Assembly: GCF_003034995.1 (NCBI RefSeq)
Contig: NZ_PZKF01000003.1
Span: 62,001 to 126,000 of the forward strand
Direction: 5' to 3'
DNA: 64,000 bases
DNA from: Phaeovulum veldkampii DSM 11550
Lineage (GTDB): Bacteria; Pseudomonadota; Alphaproteobacteria; Rhodobacterales; Rhodobacteraceae
In this document: piece by piece, positions 1-13,257 of the stretch
Layout of the letters: every line of letters begins with the position of its first letter
Position numbering within the stretch: the first letter of the stretch is position 1
Program-made: the position numbers and the translations under genes
Notes under the pieces: generated by a model
The model's input: only the letters and a program-made list of their open reading frames with translations
What the model was told of the DNA's origin: nothing
The model's database searches: none

Positions 1-2
1 GC

Positions 3-629
3 GTAACCGGCGTGTCGGCCCCCGCGGCTGATGATCGGATCGCGGTGTTTCCCTTTGCCTCGGGCGATCTGCTGGCGGTGCAGCGCGCCGATGGCGCCCC
101 GGTCTGGAAGGCGCGGGTGGCTGGCGAACGGATGGGCCGGGCCTATGCCGGTGTGTCGGACCTGACCGGCGATCCTGTGATTTCGGGCGGCGTGGTCTAT
201 GCCGGCTCGGCGGCGGGCCGTCTGGTTGCGGTGCGCGCCGACACCGGCGAGCGGCTGTGGGCGGCGACCGAGGGCGCGGCAAGCCCGGTGCAGGTTGCGG
301 GCGGCTCGGTCTTTCTGATTTCCGACGAGGCACGGCTGATGCGGCTTGATGCGGCGACCGGCGCAGAAGTCTGGGCCACCGACATGCCCTATTTCGTCAA
401 GGACAAGATCAAGAAGCAAAAGGCGATTCATGCCAACTACGGCCCGGTTCTGGCGGGGGGGCGGCTGATCGTAGCCTCGTCCGACGGGCTGTTGCGCAGC
501 TTTGACCCGGCTTCGGGCGCGCTGCTGGCGCAGTCCGACATCCCCGGCGGCGCGGCCAGCGCGCCGGTGGTGGCGGGCGGCACGGTTTATGTGCTGGGCC
601 GCAATGGGCAGCTTCACGCTTTCCGTTGA
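3..629 (+). CDS. bamB: BamB-like beta-propeller protein, 3' end only
   Basis: C-terminal part of a PQQ-type beta-propeller protein; the frame is open to the left edge, so the start lies outside the window. Blade repeats are visible as GRLVAVRADTGERLW, then MRLDAATGAEVW, then LLRSFDPASGALLA, and the protein closes with VYVLGRNGQLHAFR, the usual closing blade of BamB. BamB is a periplasmic-facing lipoprotein of the BAM complex, which inserts outer-membrane proteins. It lies 49 bp upstream of der in the same direction, an arrangement common for bamB-der. The lipobox cannot be checked because the N-terminus is missing. Confidence 0.85.
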   Translation, partial: VTGVSAPAADDRIAVFPFASGDLLAVQRADGAPVWKARVAGERMGRAYAGVSDLTGDPVISGGVVYAGSAAGRLVAVRADTGERLWAATEGAASPVQVAGGSVFLISDEARLMRLDAATGAEVWATDMPYFVKDKIKKQKAIHANYGPVLAGGRLIVASSDGLLRSFDPASGALLAQSDIPGGAASAPVVAGGTVYVLGRNGQLHAFR

Positions 630-678
630 CGCCAAAGCCGTGTAGAGCGTCTGCTTCGCACCGCCCAAGGAGGGCAGC

Positions 679-2139
679 ATGACCTTTACGCTTGCCATCG
701 TCGGCCGCCCCAATGTGGGCAAATCGACCCTGTTCAACCGCCTTGTGGGCAAACGTCTGGCGCTGGTCGATGATCAGCCAGGCGTCACCCGCGACCTGCG
801 CGAAGGCGCGGCGCGGCTGGGTGATCTGCGCTTTGTGGTGATCGACAGCGCGGGGCTGGAACTGGCCGATGACGACAGTCTTCAGGGCCGGATGCGGCGC
901 CTGACCGAACGCGCGGTGGAAGAGGCCGATATCTGTCTGTTCGTGATCGACGCGCGGCAGGGCGTGACCCCCGCCGACGAAATCTTTGCCGATATCCTGC
1001 GTCGCAAGAACGCCCATGTGATCGTGGCCGCCAACAAGGCCGAGGGCAACGCGGGCGAGATCGGCGCGATGGAGGCCTGGAGCCTGGGCCTGGGCGAGCC
1101 GCTGCGCATCTCGGCCGAGCATGGCGAGGGGATGGACGACCTTTACCGCGCGCTGGTGCCCCTGGCCGACGAATTCGAGGCCAAGGCCGCGCTGAACGCG
1201 CCCGAGGTTGATATCGACGTGGCCGAGGATGAGGATGACGACGCCTACCAGGCCCCCACCAAGGCCAAGCCGCTGCAACTGGCGGTGATCGGGCGGCCCA
1301 ATGCCGGCAAATCGACGTTGATCAACAAGATCATCGGCGAAGATCGGCTGCTGACCGGGCCAGAGGCCGGGATCACTCGCGACGCGATTTCGGTGCAGAC
1401 CGAGTTCATGGGCACCCCGATGCGGATTTTCGACACCGCGGGCATGCGCAAGCGCGCCAAGGTGACAGACAAGCTGGAAAAGCTGTCGGTGGCTGACGGG
1501 CTTCGCGCAGTGCGCTTTGCCGAGGTGATCGTGGTGCTTCTGGATGTGGAAATCCCGTTCGAGCAGCAGGATCTGCGCATCGCCGATTACGCCGAAACCG
1601 AGGGCCGGGCGGTGGTGGTCGCTGCCAACAAATGGGATCTGGAGGCGGACAAGCCGCACAAGCTGAATGAGCTGCGCGAGGCGTTCGAGCGGCTGTTGCC
1701 GCAACTGAAAGGCGCGCCGCTGGTGACGGTTTCGGCGAAAACCGGCAAGGGGCTTGACCGGCTGCACGCCGCAATCCTCAAGGCTCATGCGGTCTGGAAC
1801 CGTCGCGTTCCCACGGCAAGGCTCAACCAGTTCCTGACCGCCATGACCGAGGCGCACCCGCCCCCCGCGCCCGGCGGGCGCCGGATCAAGCTGCGCTACA
1901 TGACCCAGGTGAAAACCCGTCCGCCGCAGTTTGTGGTGATGGCAACGCATACCGACAAGCTGCCCGACAGCTATCAGCGTTATCTGGTCAACGGGTTGCG
2001 CGAAACTTTCGACATGCCGGGCACGCCGATCCGGCTGATCTTCCGCGATCAGGGGTCGAAAAACCCCTACAAGGACAAGAAAAAGTCGATCCCCTCGCGG
2101 CTGCGCAAACATGTCGAGGCGAAAGCCCGGAAAGAGTAG
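679..2139 (+). CDS. der: Ribosome-assembly GTPase Der (EngA)
   Basis: 486 residues, the usual length for Der. Two GTPase domains in tandem are seen: the first P-loop GRPNVGKST at residues 9-17, the second GRPNAGKST near residue 205, joined by an acidic linker (AEDEDDDAY). A C-terminal KH-like domain ends in a lysine-rich tail ([17 protein letters not shown]). Der is an essential GTPase for maturation of the 50S ribosomal subunit. The start is preceded by an AAGGAGG-type ribosome site (677-679 region lies just before the ATG). It follows bamB and meets mnmA tail to tail with 7 bp between stops. Confidence 0.97.
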   Translation: MTFTLAIVGRPNVGKSTLFNRLVGKRLALVDDQPGVTRDLREGAARLGDLRFVVIDSAGLELADDDSLQGRMRRLTERAVEEADICLFVIDARQGVTPADEIFADILRRKNAHVIVAANKAEGNAGEIGAMEAWSLGLGEPLRISAEHGEGMDDLYRALVPLADEFEAKAALNAPEVDIDVAEDEDDDAYQAPTKAKPLQLAVIGRPNAGKSTLINKIIGEDRLLTGPEAGITRDAISVQTEFMGTPMRIFDTAGMRKRAKVTDKLEKLSVADGLRAVRFAEVIVVLLDVEIPFEQQDLRIADYAETEGRAVVVAANKWDLEADKPHKLNELREAFERLLPQLKGAPLVTVSAKTGKGLDRLHAAILKAHAVWNRRVPTARLNQFLTAMTEAHPPPAPGGRRIKLRYMTQVKTRPPQFVVMATHTDKLPDSYQRYLVNGLRETFDMPGTPIRLIFRDQGSKNPYKDKKKSIPSRLRKHVEAKARKE

Positions 2140-2158
2140 GGGCGCCTCAGCGCCCCTT
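2139..2158 (+). terminator. GC hairpin after der
   Basis: GGGGCGC (2139-2145) and GCGCCCC (2150-2156) form a 7-bp stem with a CTCA loop, followed by only two T residues. It overlaps the end of mnmA on the other strand. It may terminate der transcription, but the T tract is poor. Confidence 0.35.
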
Positions 2159-3286
2159 CCAGATCCAGCCGCCGCCCAGAATGCGCGTGCCCCCGGTTTC
2201 GTAGAACACGCAGGCCTGACCGGGGCTGACGCCTTCTTCGGGGGTCAGCAGTTCCACCTCGGCCTCGGTCGCGGACAGCGGCCGCAAGATCGCCTCGCGC
2301 GGGGGGCGGGTGGAGCGGATGCGCACCGACACATGCCATTCCGGCTGCGTGGTGAAGGGCGTATCGCCCAGCCAGTTGATTTCGCGCACAGGAACGATGC
2401 GGGTCGAAAGCGCCTCTTTCGGCCCCACGATCACGCGGCGGTTGTCAGGATCAAGCCGCACCACATACAGCGGATCGCCCAAGCCCCCGATGCCAAGGCC
2501 GCGGCGCTGGCCGATCGTGTAATGGATCACGCCGCTATGCTGGCCCAGCACATTGCCCGCCAGATCGACAATCTCGCCGGGGTCCGCCGCGCCGGGGCGC
2601 AGTTTTTCGATCACGCTGGCATAGCTGCCGTTTGGCACAAAGCAGATATCCTGGCTGTCGGGCTTGTCGGCCACCGCCAGTCCGTATTTCGCGGCCAGCG
2701 CGCGGGTTTCGGCCTTGGACGCCAGATGGCCCAGCGGAAAGCGCAGGAATTCCAGCTGTTCGGGAGTGGTGGAGAACAGGAAATAGCTCTGATCGCGGTT
2801 CGCATCGGCCGCGCAGTGCAGTTCTGGCCCCCGCGCGCCGATCTTGCGCTGGATGTAATGGCCGGTGGCCATGCAGTCGGCCTCCAGATCGCGGGCGGTT
2901 TCCAGCAGATCCTTGAACTTGACCCGTTCGTTGCAGCGGATGCAGGGCACAGGTGTGGCGCCCGCCAGGTAGGCATCGGCGAATTCTTCGATCACCGCCT
3001 CGCGGAAGGTGTTTTCGTAATCCAGCACATAATGCGGGAAACCCATTGCCTCGGCCACGCGGCGGGCATCGTGAATATCCTGCCCCGCGCAGCAGGCGCC
3101 CTTTTTGGCCAGTGCCGCGCCATGGTCGTAAAGCTGCAAGGTCACGCCGACCACATCATAGCCCTGTTCCGCCAGCATCGCGGCCACCGCCGAACTGTCC
3201 ACGCCGCCCGACATGGCGACGACCACGCGCGTGTCGGCGGGGGCCTTGGGCAGGCCCAGCGAGTTGAGGGGAATGTCTTGGGTCAT
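2147..3286 (-). CDS. mnmA: tRNA-specific 2-thiouridylase MnmA
   Basis: 379 residues. The PP-loop ATP pyrophosphatase motif SGGVDSS lies at residues 26-32. The two catalytic cysteines sit in family contexts: [14 protein letters not shown] and [11 protein letters not shown]. MnmA installs sulfur at position 2 of the wobble uridine (s2U34) in tRNAs for Lys, Glu and Gln, using ATP and a sulfur relay. The protein ends with the family's C-terminal beta-barrel ([17 protein letters not shown]). It is transcribed toward der and away from sciP. Nothing looks damaged. Confidence 0.97.
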   Translation of the reverse strand: MTQDIPLNSLGLPKAPADTRVVVAMSGGVDSSAVAAMLAEQGYDVVGVTLQLYDHGAALAKKGACCAGQDIHDARRVAEAMGFPHYVLDYENTFREAVIEEFADAYLAGATPVPCIRCNERVKFKDLLETARDLEADCMATGHYIQRKIGARGPELHCAADANRDQSYFLFSTTPEQLEFLRFPLGHLASKAETRALAAKYGLAVADKPDSQDICFVPNGSYASVIEKLRPGAADPGEIVDLAGNVLGQHSGVIHYTIGQRRGLGIGGLGDPLYVVRLDPDNRRVIVGPKEALSTRIVPVREINWLGDTPFTTQPEWHVSVRIRSTRPPREAILRPLSATEAEVELLTPEEGVSPGQACVFYETGGTRILGGGWIWKGR

Positions 3287-3407
3287 CGGCGCCTCCGGCA
3301 GAACCGAAGGAATATAGGAAAATGCGAACTACTCACAAGGGCGGGTTTCACCCCTCCTTAACGCCGAGCAGATCACAGTCGGCGCGGTGAGGATGGAGGG
3401 GTGTCCC

Positions 3408-3686
3408 ATGTATCTGAAAAAAGTTGTCGGGCCGCGCGCGATAACCCTGCCTGATGGCACGGTTCTCAGTCGTGCCGACCTGCCGCCGATTGATACACGG
3501 CGCTGGGTGGCCAGCCGCAAGGCGGTGCTGGTCAAGGCTGTGCGCCACGGGCTGATTCCCTTGGCCGAGGTGCTGGAACGCTATGGCTTGAGCGAGGAGG
3601 AGTTCGCGCTTTGGACCGAAGCGGTCGAAAAACACGGCGAAGTTGCCCTTAAAGTCACTGCGATCCAGAAATACAGACAACTTTAG
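3408..3686 (+). CDS. sciP: SciP-type CtrA regulator (DUF1153)
   Basis: 92 residues from ATG 3408, chosen over GTG 3387 because a GGAGGG ribosome site sits 7-8 bases before it and the conserved protein begins MYLKKVVGPR. It carries the DUF1153 helix-turn-helix region (DTRRWVASRKAVLVKAV, then LERYGLSEEEFALW). In Caulobacter, SciP binds CtrA and blocks activation of CtrA promoters. Here it lies directly upstream of ctrA with a 94-bp gap, so regulator and target are neighbours. Upstream a TTAA half-site occurs near 3358. Confidence 0.9.
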   Translation: MYLKKVVGPRAITLPDGTVLSRADLPPIDTRRWVASRKAVLVKAVRHGLIPLAEVLERYGLSEEEFALWTEAVEKHGEVALKVTAIQKYRQL

Positions 3687-3713
3687 GTTGTAAAATCCGC
3701 GGCGTCGGGCAAA

Positions 3714-3728
3714 CTAACGCATGATTAA
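3714..3728 (+). promoter_or_regulatory. Putative CtrA box upstream of ctrA
   Basis: CTAACGCATGATTAA is CTAA-N7-TTAA, one base from the CtrA full-site consensus TTAA-N7-TTAA, and it runs on into TTAACC. It lies 52 bp before the ctrA start, a fitting place for autoregulation, which is known for ctrA in Caulobacter. The site is seen; binding is inferred. Confidence 0.55.
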
Positions 3729-3780
3729 CCACTCTCTGGCTAGCTGTTGCTGATCGAGGGATTAATGCGGAGAACTCAGG

Positions 3781-4494
3781 ATGCGGATTCTATTGGTTGA
3801 AGATGATCCAACCACCTCGCGCAGCATCGAACTGATGCTGACCCACGCCAATCTGAACGTCTATTGCACCGATCTGGGCGAGGAGGGCATCGATCTGGCC
3901 AAGCTTTATGACTACGATCTGATCCTGCTGGACCTGAACCTGCCGGACATGAACGGGCATGAGGTCTTGCGCCAGTTGCGTCTGGCGCGGGTGGAAACCC
4001 CGATCCTGATTCTGTCGGGCGCCGATGATACCGACAACAAGATCAAGGGATTCGGCTTTGGTGCTGATGATTACATGACCAAGCCCTTCCACCGCGAGGA
4101 ATTGGTGGCGCGCATCCATGCGATCATCCGCCGGTCCAAGGGCCATGCGCAATCGGTGATCCGCACCGGCAAGATCTCGGTCAATCTGGATGCCAAGACG
4201 GTGGAGGCCGAGGGCAAGCCGGTGCATCTGACCGGCAAGGAATACCAGATGCTGGAACTGCTGAGCCTGCGCAAGGGCACGACGCTGACCAAGGAAATGT
4301 TCCTCAACCACCTCTATGGCGGCATGGATGAGCCAGAACTGAAGATCATCGACGTTTTCATCTGCAAGCTGCGCAAGAAACTGGCCGAGGTGACGGCGGG
4401 CGAAAACTATATCGACACGGTCTGGGGCCGGGGCTATGTGCTGCGCGACCCGGTTCCCAATGTGGCCGAACGCCGGCTGGCCATCGGTGCCTGA
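3781..4494 (+). CDS. ctrA: Cell-cycle response regulator CtrA
   Basis: 237 residues, OmpR/PhoB-class response regulator. The receiver domain spans about 1-120 with acidic pocket EDD at 7-9 and phospho-acceptor Asp51 in [11 protein letters not shown], matching Caulobacter CtrA Asp51. The winged-helix DNA-binding domain follows ([17 protein letters not shown], then [11 protein letters not shown]). CtrA is phosphorylated through CckA-ChpT; in Rhodobacteraceae it controls flagellar, chemotaxis and gene-transfer-agent genes. It sits behind sciP and a CtrA-like box, and ligA follows 60 bp later. Confidence 0.98.
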   Translation: MRILLVEDDPTTSRSIELMLTHANLNVYCTDLGEEGIDLAKLYDYDLILLDLNLPDMNGHEVLRQLRLARVETPILILSGADDTDNKIKGFGFGADDYMTKPFHREELVARIHAIIRRSKGHAQSVIRTGKISVNLDAKTVEAEGKPVHLTGKEYQMLELLSLRKGTTLTKEMFLNHLYGGMDEPELKIIDVFICKLRKKLAEVTAGENYIDTVWGRGYVLRDPVPNVAERRLAIGA

Positions 4495-8762
<4,268 letters not shown>

Positions 8763-8787
8763 CCTGCGCGTTAACTTTTTCGCGGAT

Positions 8788-8802
8788 GTTCCTAAAAAGT
8801 TC
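8788..8802 (+). promoter_or_regulatory. LexA (SOS) box, GTTC-N7-GTTC
   Basis: GTTC (8788-8791), seven bases, GTTC (8799-8802): a perfect match to the alphaproteobacterial LexA operator. A degenerate second copy, GAAC-N7-CAAC, lies at 8826-8840. The perfect box ends 60 bp before the ATG of the 40-codon gene at 8863 and lies after the recG stop, so it should govern the small gene. Confidence 0.75.
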
Positions 8803-8862
8803 TTTACGCAGCAGGCGAGATATGAGAACAAAGCAGCAACAGATTAACGCAGGAGGTTCCCG

Positions 8863-8985
8863 ATGGCACAGGATCTGAAACTTGCTCTGGCCCGCAGCTC
8901 GGCCACTTTGGTGCAGGATGCTCTGGGGGCGGCGTCGTTGATGGTGATGCTGATCGTGGGCCTGCACCTGCCCAACCTTTTTTGA
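8863..8985 (+). CDS. 40-residue SOS-boxed membrane protein
   Basis: Small gene with a textbook ribosome site, AGGAGG at 8851-8856, six bases before ATG 8863. The 40-residue product starts MAQDLKLALARSSATL and continues into one hydrophobic segment, about residues 21-40 (GAASLMVMLIVGLHLPNLF), giving an amphipathic or cytoplasmic N-terminus and one membrane span. A LexA box lies upstream and a strong terminator downstream, so it is a single-gene transcription unit. No named family is recognised. Caulobacter SidA is a comparable short, SOS-induced inner-membrane inhibitor of division; similarity here is in design only and function is inferred. Confidence 0.75.
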   Translation: MAQDLKLALARSSATLVQDALGAASLMVMLIVGLHLPNLF

Positions 8986-9064
8986 GACCTGCCTCGCGCT
9001 GATGCCGGGGTCATGCCCCATCGCCTGAGCCTGTTCACCCCGAGCGGGCCGCATAGCGCAGACT

Positions 9065-9101
9065 GCCGCCGCCATCGCCCGATGCGCGGCGGCTTTTTTT
9101 T
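9065..9101 (+). terminator. Strong intrinsic terminator after small SOS gene
   Basis: GCCGCCGC (9065-9072) pairs with GCGGCGGC (9086-9093); the loop can extend the stem by CATCG/CGATG. Eight T residues follow (9094-9101). It terminates plus-strand transcription of the small gene and its T run includes the stop codon of the opposing Fe-S scaffold gene. Confidence 0.9.
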
Positions 9102-9534
9102 AGTCGCCGATCTGGTCGAAGGCGGCGCAGGTGGCGCGCAGCGCCAGCAGGATCGAGGCGTGGCGGTTGGGCACGTCACAGGCCGCGCGCAGCACCTCGA
9201 ACCCCTCGAACGGGGCATCGGGCACCGGCCCGCCACTCAGCATCGCCGCCAGTTGATCGCGTGCGCGCGCCACTTCGGCCCGGCTGCGGCCGATCACCAC
9301 CCCGCCCAGCAGCGCCGCCGAAGCCTGCCCCAGCGCGCAGGCGCGCACATCCTGCGCGAATTCCACGATTCGGCCCTCGGCCAGCGTCAGATCGACGGCG
9401 ACGGTCGATCCGCACAGCGGCGCGCGCGCCATGGCGCTGGCCTGCGGCGCCGCCAGATGCCCGGCCAGCGGAATATCGGCGGCCAGCGCCAGAATGCGGC
9501 GGGAATACAGCTTGATCAGATCGGTTTCGCTCAT
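9100..9534 (-). CDS. IscU/NifU-like Fe-S cluster scaffold protein
   Basis: 144 residues from ATG 9534 (MSETDLIKLYSRRIL). Three cysteines sit in the scaffold contexts: PLCGST, VRACALGQASAAL and AACDVPNRHAS, corresponding to the three cluster-ligating cysteines of IscU. Such proteins build a transient 2Fe-2S or 4Fe-4S cluster for delivery to apo-proteins. The open frame extends far upstream through hisI antisense, but the conserved protein begins at 9534. It is divergent from hisI, an association often seen in Rhodobacteraceae. The exact role beside the SUF system is not known to me. Confidence 0.85.
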   Translation of the reverse strand: MSETDLIKLYSRRILALAADIPLAGHLAAPQASAMARAPLCGSTVAVDLTLAEGRIVEFAQDVRACALGQASAALLGGVVIGRSRAEVARARDQLAAMLSGGPVPDAPFEGFEVLRAACDVPNRHASILLALRATCAAFDQIGD

Positions 9535-9597
9535 GGCTTTCCCCTGCGGCCCGTGCAGGGTATGTAGCTTGGCAACCCCTGCCAGAAAAGGTGGCCC

Positions 9598-9957
9598 ATG
9601 ACCTTTGATCCGCACAGCCTGCGCTATGATGCCAACGGCCTGATCCCTGTCATCGCGCAGGACCACGCCACCGGCGAGGTGCTGATGATGGCCTGGATGA
9701 ATGCCGAAGCCGTGGCCCGCACGCTGGAAACGCGGCGCGTCACCTACTGGTCGCGCTCGCGCGCGGCGTTCTGGGTGAAAGGCGAAACCTCGGGCCATGT
9801 GCAGCAGCTGATCGAGTTGCGGGTGGATTGCGACCGCGACTGCCTGCTGGTGCTGATCGAACAGACCGGCCCCGCCTGCCACACCAACCGCCGGTCGTGT
9901 TTCTACACCGCGATCCGCGCGGGCGCCGAGGTGGAGATCATGGCGCCGATGGCGTGA
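9598..9957 (+). CDS. hisI: Phosphoribosyl-AMP cyclohydrolase HisI
   Basis: 119 residues, the length of the monofunctional enzyme (no HisE fusion). Family signatures are WSRSRAAFWVKGETSGH, the metal-binding DCDRDCLLVL and the cysteine-containing GPACHTNRRSCFY. It opens the ring of phosphoribosyl-AMP in histidine biosynthesis, a zinc-dependent step. It stands alone, 54 bp before prfC, divergent from the Fe-S scaffold gene. Confidence 0.97.
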   Translation: MTFDPHSLRYDANGLIPVIAQDHATGEVLMMAWMNAEAVARTLETRRVTYWSRSRAAFWVKGETSGHVQQLIELRVDCDRDCLLVLIEQTGPACHTNRRSCFYTAIRAGAEVEIMAPMA

Positions 9958-10011
9958 TCCGCGCGGCATTGGCCGATTGCGCCGCGCCGCGCCAGCGGAT
10001 AAAGCCGGGCC

Positions 10012-11607
10012 ATGCAGAACCGTCCCGCCCTCCCGCCCGAAATCGCCCGTCGCCGCACCTTTGCGATCATCTCGCACCCGGATGCGGGCAAGACCACGCT
10101 GACCGAAAAGTTCCTGCTGTTCGGCGGCGCGATCCAGATGGCCGGGCAGGTCCGCGCCAAGGGCGAGGCGCGGCGCACCCGGTCTGACTTCATGAAGCTG
10201 GAACAGGACCGCGGCATTTCGGTTTCGGCCTCGGCGATGTCGTTCGACTTCCGCCACTACCGCTTCAATCTGGTCGATACGCCCGGTCACAGCGACTTTT
10301 CCGAAGACACCTATCGCACGCTGACGGCGGTGGATGCCGCGATCATGGTGATCGACGGCGCCAAGGGGGTGGAAAGCCAGACCCGCAAGCTGTTCGAGGT
10401 TTGCCGGTTGCGTGATCTGCCGATCCTGACCTTCTGCAACAAGATGGACCGCGAAAGCCGCGACACCTTTGAGATCATCGACGAGATTCAGGAAAACCTA
10501 GCCATCGACGTGGCCCCGGCAAGCTGGCCCATTGGCATGGGGCGTGACTTTCTGGGCTGCTACGACATCCTGCACGACCGGTTGGAGTTGATGGACCGCG
10601 CCGACCGCAACCGGGTGGCGGAATCGATCAAGATCGACGGGCTGGATGACCCGAAACTGGCCGAGCATGTGCCGGCGGATCAGTTGAAGAAGCTACGAGA
10701 AGAGATTGAAATGGCGCGCGAACTTTTGCCCGCCTTCGATCGGCAGAGTTTCCTTGAAGGGCATATGACGCCGATCTGGTTTGGCTCGGCGATCAATTCG
10801 TTTGGCGTCAAGGAACTGATGGATGGCATCGGCGAATACGGCCCCGAACCGCAGCCCCAGCGCGCCGCCGAACGCCAGATCGCGCCCGAGGAAACAACCG
10901 TCACCGGCTTCGTGTTCAAGGTGCAGGCCAACATGGACCCCAAGCACCGCGACCGGGTGGCCTTTGTCCGCCTTGCGTCGGGGCATTTCGAGCGCGGCAT
11001 GAAGCTGACCCATGTGCGCACCAAAAAGCCCATGGCGGTCAGCAACCCTGTGCTGTTTCTGGCCGCCGACCGCGAACTGGCCGAAGAGGCTTGGGCGGGC
11101 GATATCATCGGCATCCCGAACCACGGGCAATTGCGCATTGGCGACGCGTTGACCGAGGGCGAAGCCCTGCGCTTCACCGGCATCCCCAGCTTTGCGCCGG
11201 AACTGCTGAACACGGTGCGCGCGCTCGACCCGATGAAGGCCAAGCATCTGGACAAGGCGCTGATGCAATTCGCCGAAGAGGGCGCGGCCAAGGTGTTCAA
11301 GCCGATGATCGGTTCGGGCTTTATCGTGGGTGTGGTGGGGGCGCTGCAATTCGACGTGCTGGCCAGCCGGATCGAGATTGAATACGGCCTGCCGGTGCGG
11401 TTCGAATCCTCGCAATTCACCTCGGCCCGTTGGGTGACGGGGCCGAAGGCCGAGGTCGAGCGGTTCGTGAACATCAACAAGGGCCACATCTCGACCGACC
11501 ACGACGGAGACGTGGTCTATCTGACGCGCCTGCAATGGGACATCGACCGGATCGCGCGCGATTTCCCCGAGCTGACGCTGTCGGCGACGAAGGAAATGAT
11601 GGTGTAG
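10012..11607 (+). CDS. prfC: Peptide chain release factor 3
   Basis: 531 residues. The G domain begins with SHPDAGKTTLTEK (about 19-31), followed by DTPGHSDF and the NKMD box (CNKMDRE). RF3 is a GTPase that recycles RF1/RF2 from the ribosome after termination. Domain II and III follow with the RF3-type ending (ISTDHDGDVVYLTRLQWD). It meets dgt tail to tail with 17 bp between. Confidence 0.97.
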   Translation: MQNRPALPPEIARRRTFAIISHPDAGKTTLTEKFLLFGGAIQMAGQVRAKGEARRTRSDFMKLEQDRGISVSASAMSFDFRHYRFNLVDTPGHSDFSEDTYRTLTAVDAAIMVIDGAKGVESQTRKLFEVCRLRDLPILTFCNKMDRESRDTFEIIDEIQENLAIDVAPASWPIGMGRDFLGCYDILHDRLELMDRADRNRVAESIKIDGLDDPKLAEHVPADQLKKLREEIEMARELLPAFDRQSFLEGHMTPIWFGSAINSFGVKELMDGIGEYGPEPQPQRAAERQIAPEETTVTGFVFKVQANMDPKHRDRVAFVRLASGHFERGMKLTHVRTKKPMAVSNPVLFLAADRELAEEAWAGDIIGIPNHGQLRIGDALTEGEALRFTGIPSFAPELLNTVRALDPMKAKHLDKALMQFAEEGAAKVFKPMIGSGFIVGVVGALQFDVLASRIEIEYGLPVRFESSQFTSARWVTGPKAEVERFVNINKGHISTDHDGDVVYLTRLQWDIDRIARDFPELTLSATKEMMV

Positions 11608-11624
11608 GGACCAAGCGCGCGCCC

Positions 11625-12800
11625 CTACACGCACAACCGGGTGTATTCCTGAATCGCAAAGCGGTCGGTCATCCCCGCCACATAATCCAGCACCACGCGG
11701 GCCAGTTCTGTTCGGTCGCGGGCCTGTGCCACATCGGCCTGCCAGTCGTCCGGCAACAGTTCGGGCCGGTCCAGAAACAGCGGGAACAGCGCGTTCACCA
11801 TGCCGGTTACGCGCTGCCGTTCGGCCACGACCGAGGGCGCGCGATACATGCGGGTGAACAAGAACCCCTTGATCGCCTTGAGGTTCTGATACAGCGGTTT
11901 CGAGAACCGGATGATCGGCCCTTCCATCTGGCGGATATCGTCCACGGATCGGGGGTGCAGCGCGGCCAGCCGGTTTTGCGCCACCGCGATCACATCCTCG
12001 ACCATCACGCCGAATACCCGCCGCAGCGCTTCGTGCCGACGGCGCATCGGATCGAGGCCGGGGTGCAGGCGGTCCACCTCGGCAAAGCAGGGGCCGATGG
12101 TGGGCAGCTCCATCAGGTCGGCCTCGGTGAACAGGCCGGCGCGCAGGCCGTCGTGCAGGTCGTGGTGGTTGTAGGCCACATCATCGGCGACGGCGGCCAC
12201 CTGCGCCTCGGCGCTGGCGTTGGTGGTCAGTTCCAGATCCCATTGCGCGTCAAACTCGGCCAGCGCATAGGGCAGGCTGGCGCGGTCGGGCACGGTATGC
12301 GACCCGGCGCCCGGCCCGATCACCGGGCCGTTGTGCTTGGCGATGCCTTCCAGCGTCTCCCAGGTCAGGTTCAGCCCGTCAAAACCCGCGTAATGCCGCT
12401 CCAGGCGGGTGACGATGCGGATCGCCTGCGCGTTGTGGTCGAACCCGCCATAGGGCTGCATCAGCAACGCCAGCGCATCCTCGCCGGTATGGCCAAAGGG
12501 CGGGTGGCCCAGATCATGCGCCAGCGCCACCGCTTCGGCCAGATCGGTGTTCAGCCCCAAGGCGCCGGCAATGGTGCGCGCCACCTGCGCCACCTCGATC
12601 GTGTGCGTCAGACGGGTGCGGTAATAATCGCCCTCGTGTTCGACAAAGACCTGCGTCTTGTGCTTCAGTCGCCGGAAGGCACTGGAATGGATGATCCGGT
12701 CCCGGTCGCGCTGAAACGGCGAGCGGAAGGTGGACATGCTTTCCGGGTAAAGCCGTCCGCGGCTGCGGTCGGGCAGGCAGGCATAGGGGTGCAGTGTCAT
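11625..12800 (-). CDS. dgt: dGTPase-like HD triphosphohydrolase
   Basis: 391 residues. HD-domain residues are visible: HSSAFRRLKHKTQVF, RLTHTIEVAQ, the HD pair in ALAHDLGHPPFGHTGE and the later DDVAYNHHDL. This fits the dgt type that hydrolyses dNTPs to nucleoside and triphosphate, tuning dNTP pools. It is divergent from erpA, with 71 bp between the two starts. Confidence 0.93.
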   Translation of the reverse strand: MTLHPYACLPDRSRGRLYPESMSTFRSPFQRDRDRIIHSSAFRRLKHKTQVFVEHEGDYYRTRLTHTIEVAQVARTIAGALGLNTDLAEAVALAHDLGHPPFGHTGEDALALLMQPYGGFDHNAQAIRIVTRLERHYAGFDGLNLTWETLEGIAKHNGPVIGPGAGSHTVPDRASLPYALAEFDAQWDLELTTNASAEAQVAAVADDVAYNHHDLHDGLRAGLFTEADLMELPTIGPCFAEVDRLHPGLDPMRRRHEALRRVFGVMVEDVIAVAQNRLAALHPRSVDDIRQMEGPIIRFSKPLYQNLKAIKGFLFTRMYRAPSVVAERQRVTGMVNALFPLFLDRPELLPDDWQADVAQARDRTELARVVLDYVAGMTDRFAIQEYTRLCV

Positions 12801-12871
12801 GGCCCTGTTCTTGTTGCCGCGTTTGCGTCATCCTATATCGCAGATGCCGCATGAAACCAGAGGGGCTGTTC

Positions 12872-13204
12872 ATGGACCTGTCGCTTCCGCCCAAAGTCAC
12901 CCCTCGCGCCTTCGCGCGTCTGGCAGAGATCAACGCCACAGCAGACGCACCGCGCGCGCTGCGCGTGGCTGTCGAAGGTGGCGGCTGTTCGGGGTTTCAA
13001 TACGATATCCGGCTTGACGACCCCGCGCCCGAGGATCTGGTGCTGGAGGGCGGGGGCCAGAGGGTGCTGGTCGATCCGGTGTCGCTGCCGTTTCTGGCGG
13101 GCGCTACAATCGACTTTTCCGAAGAACTGATCGGCGCGCGGTTCGTGATCGACAACCCCAATGCCACATCAAGCTGCGGTTGCGGCACCTCGTTTTCGAT
13201 CTGA
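12872..13204 (+). CDS. erpA: A-type Fe-S carrier, ErpA/IscA family
   Basis: 110 residues from ATG 12872 (MDLSLPPKVTP), preferred to ATG 12851 because GAGGGG lies six bases upstream. The three cluster-binding cysteines are present: one in EGGGCSGFQY and two in the C-terminal SSCGCGTSFSI. A-type carriers deliver Fe-S clusters to target enzymes. It is the second Fe-S assembly gene in this part of the window, about 3.3 kb from the IscU-like gene. ErpA versus IscA/SufA cannot be separated with certainty. Confidence 0.88.
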   Translation: MDLSLPPKVTPRAFARLAEINATADAPRALRVAVEGGGCSGFQYDIRLDDPAPEDLVLEGGGQRVLVDPVSLPFLAGATIDFSEELIGARFVIDNPNATSSCGCGTSFSI

Positions 13205-13257
13205 CCCTTGCCGCGGCGCGGCGCGGCCCCAGTTTCAGGGAAAACGAGGGCTGAGGC

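Noticed and set aside
409-2112. Long open frame on the minus strand opposite der
   Set aside because: No family motifs; arises because GC-rich codons leave few stops in the antisense frame. The plus-strand der is complete and conserved.
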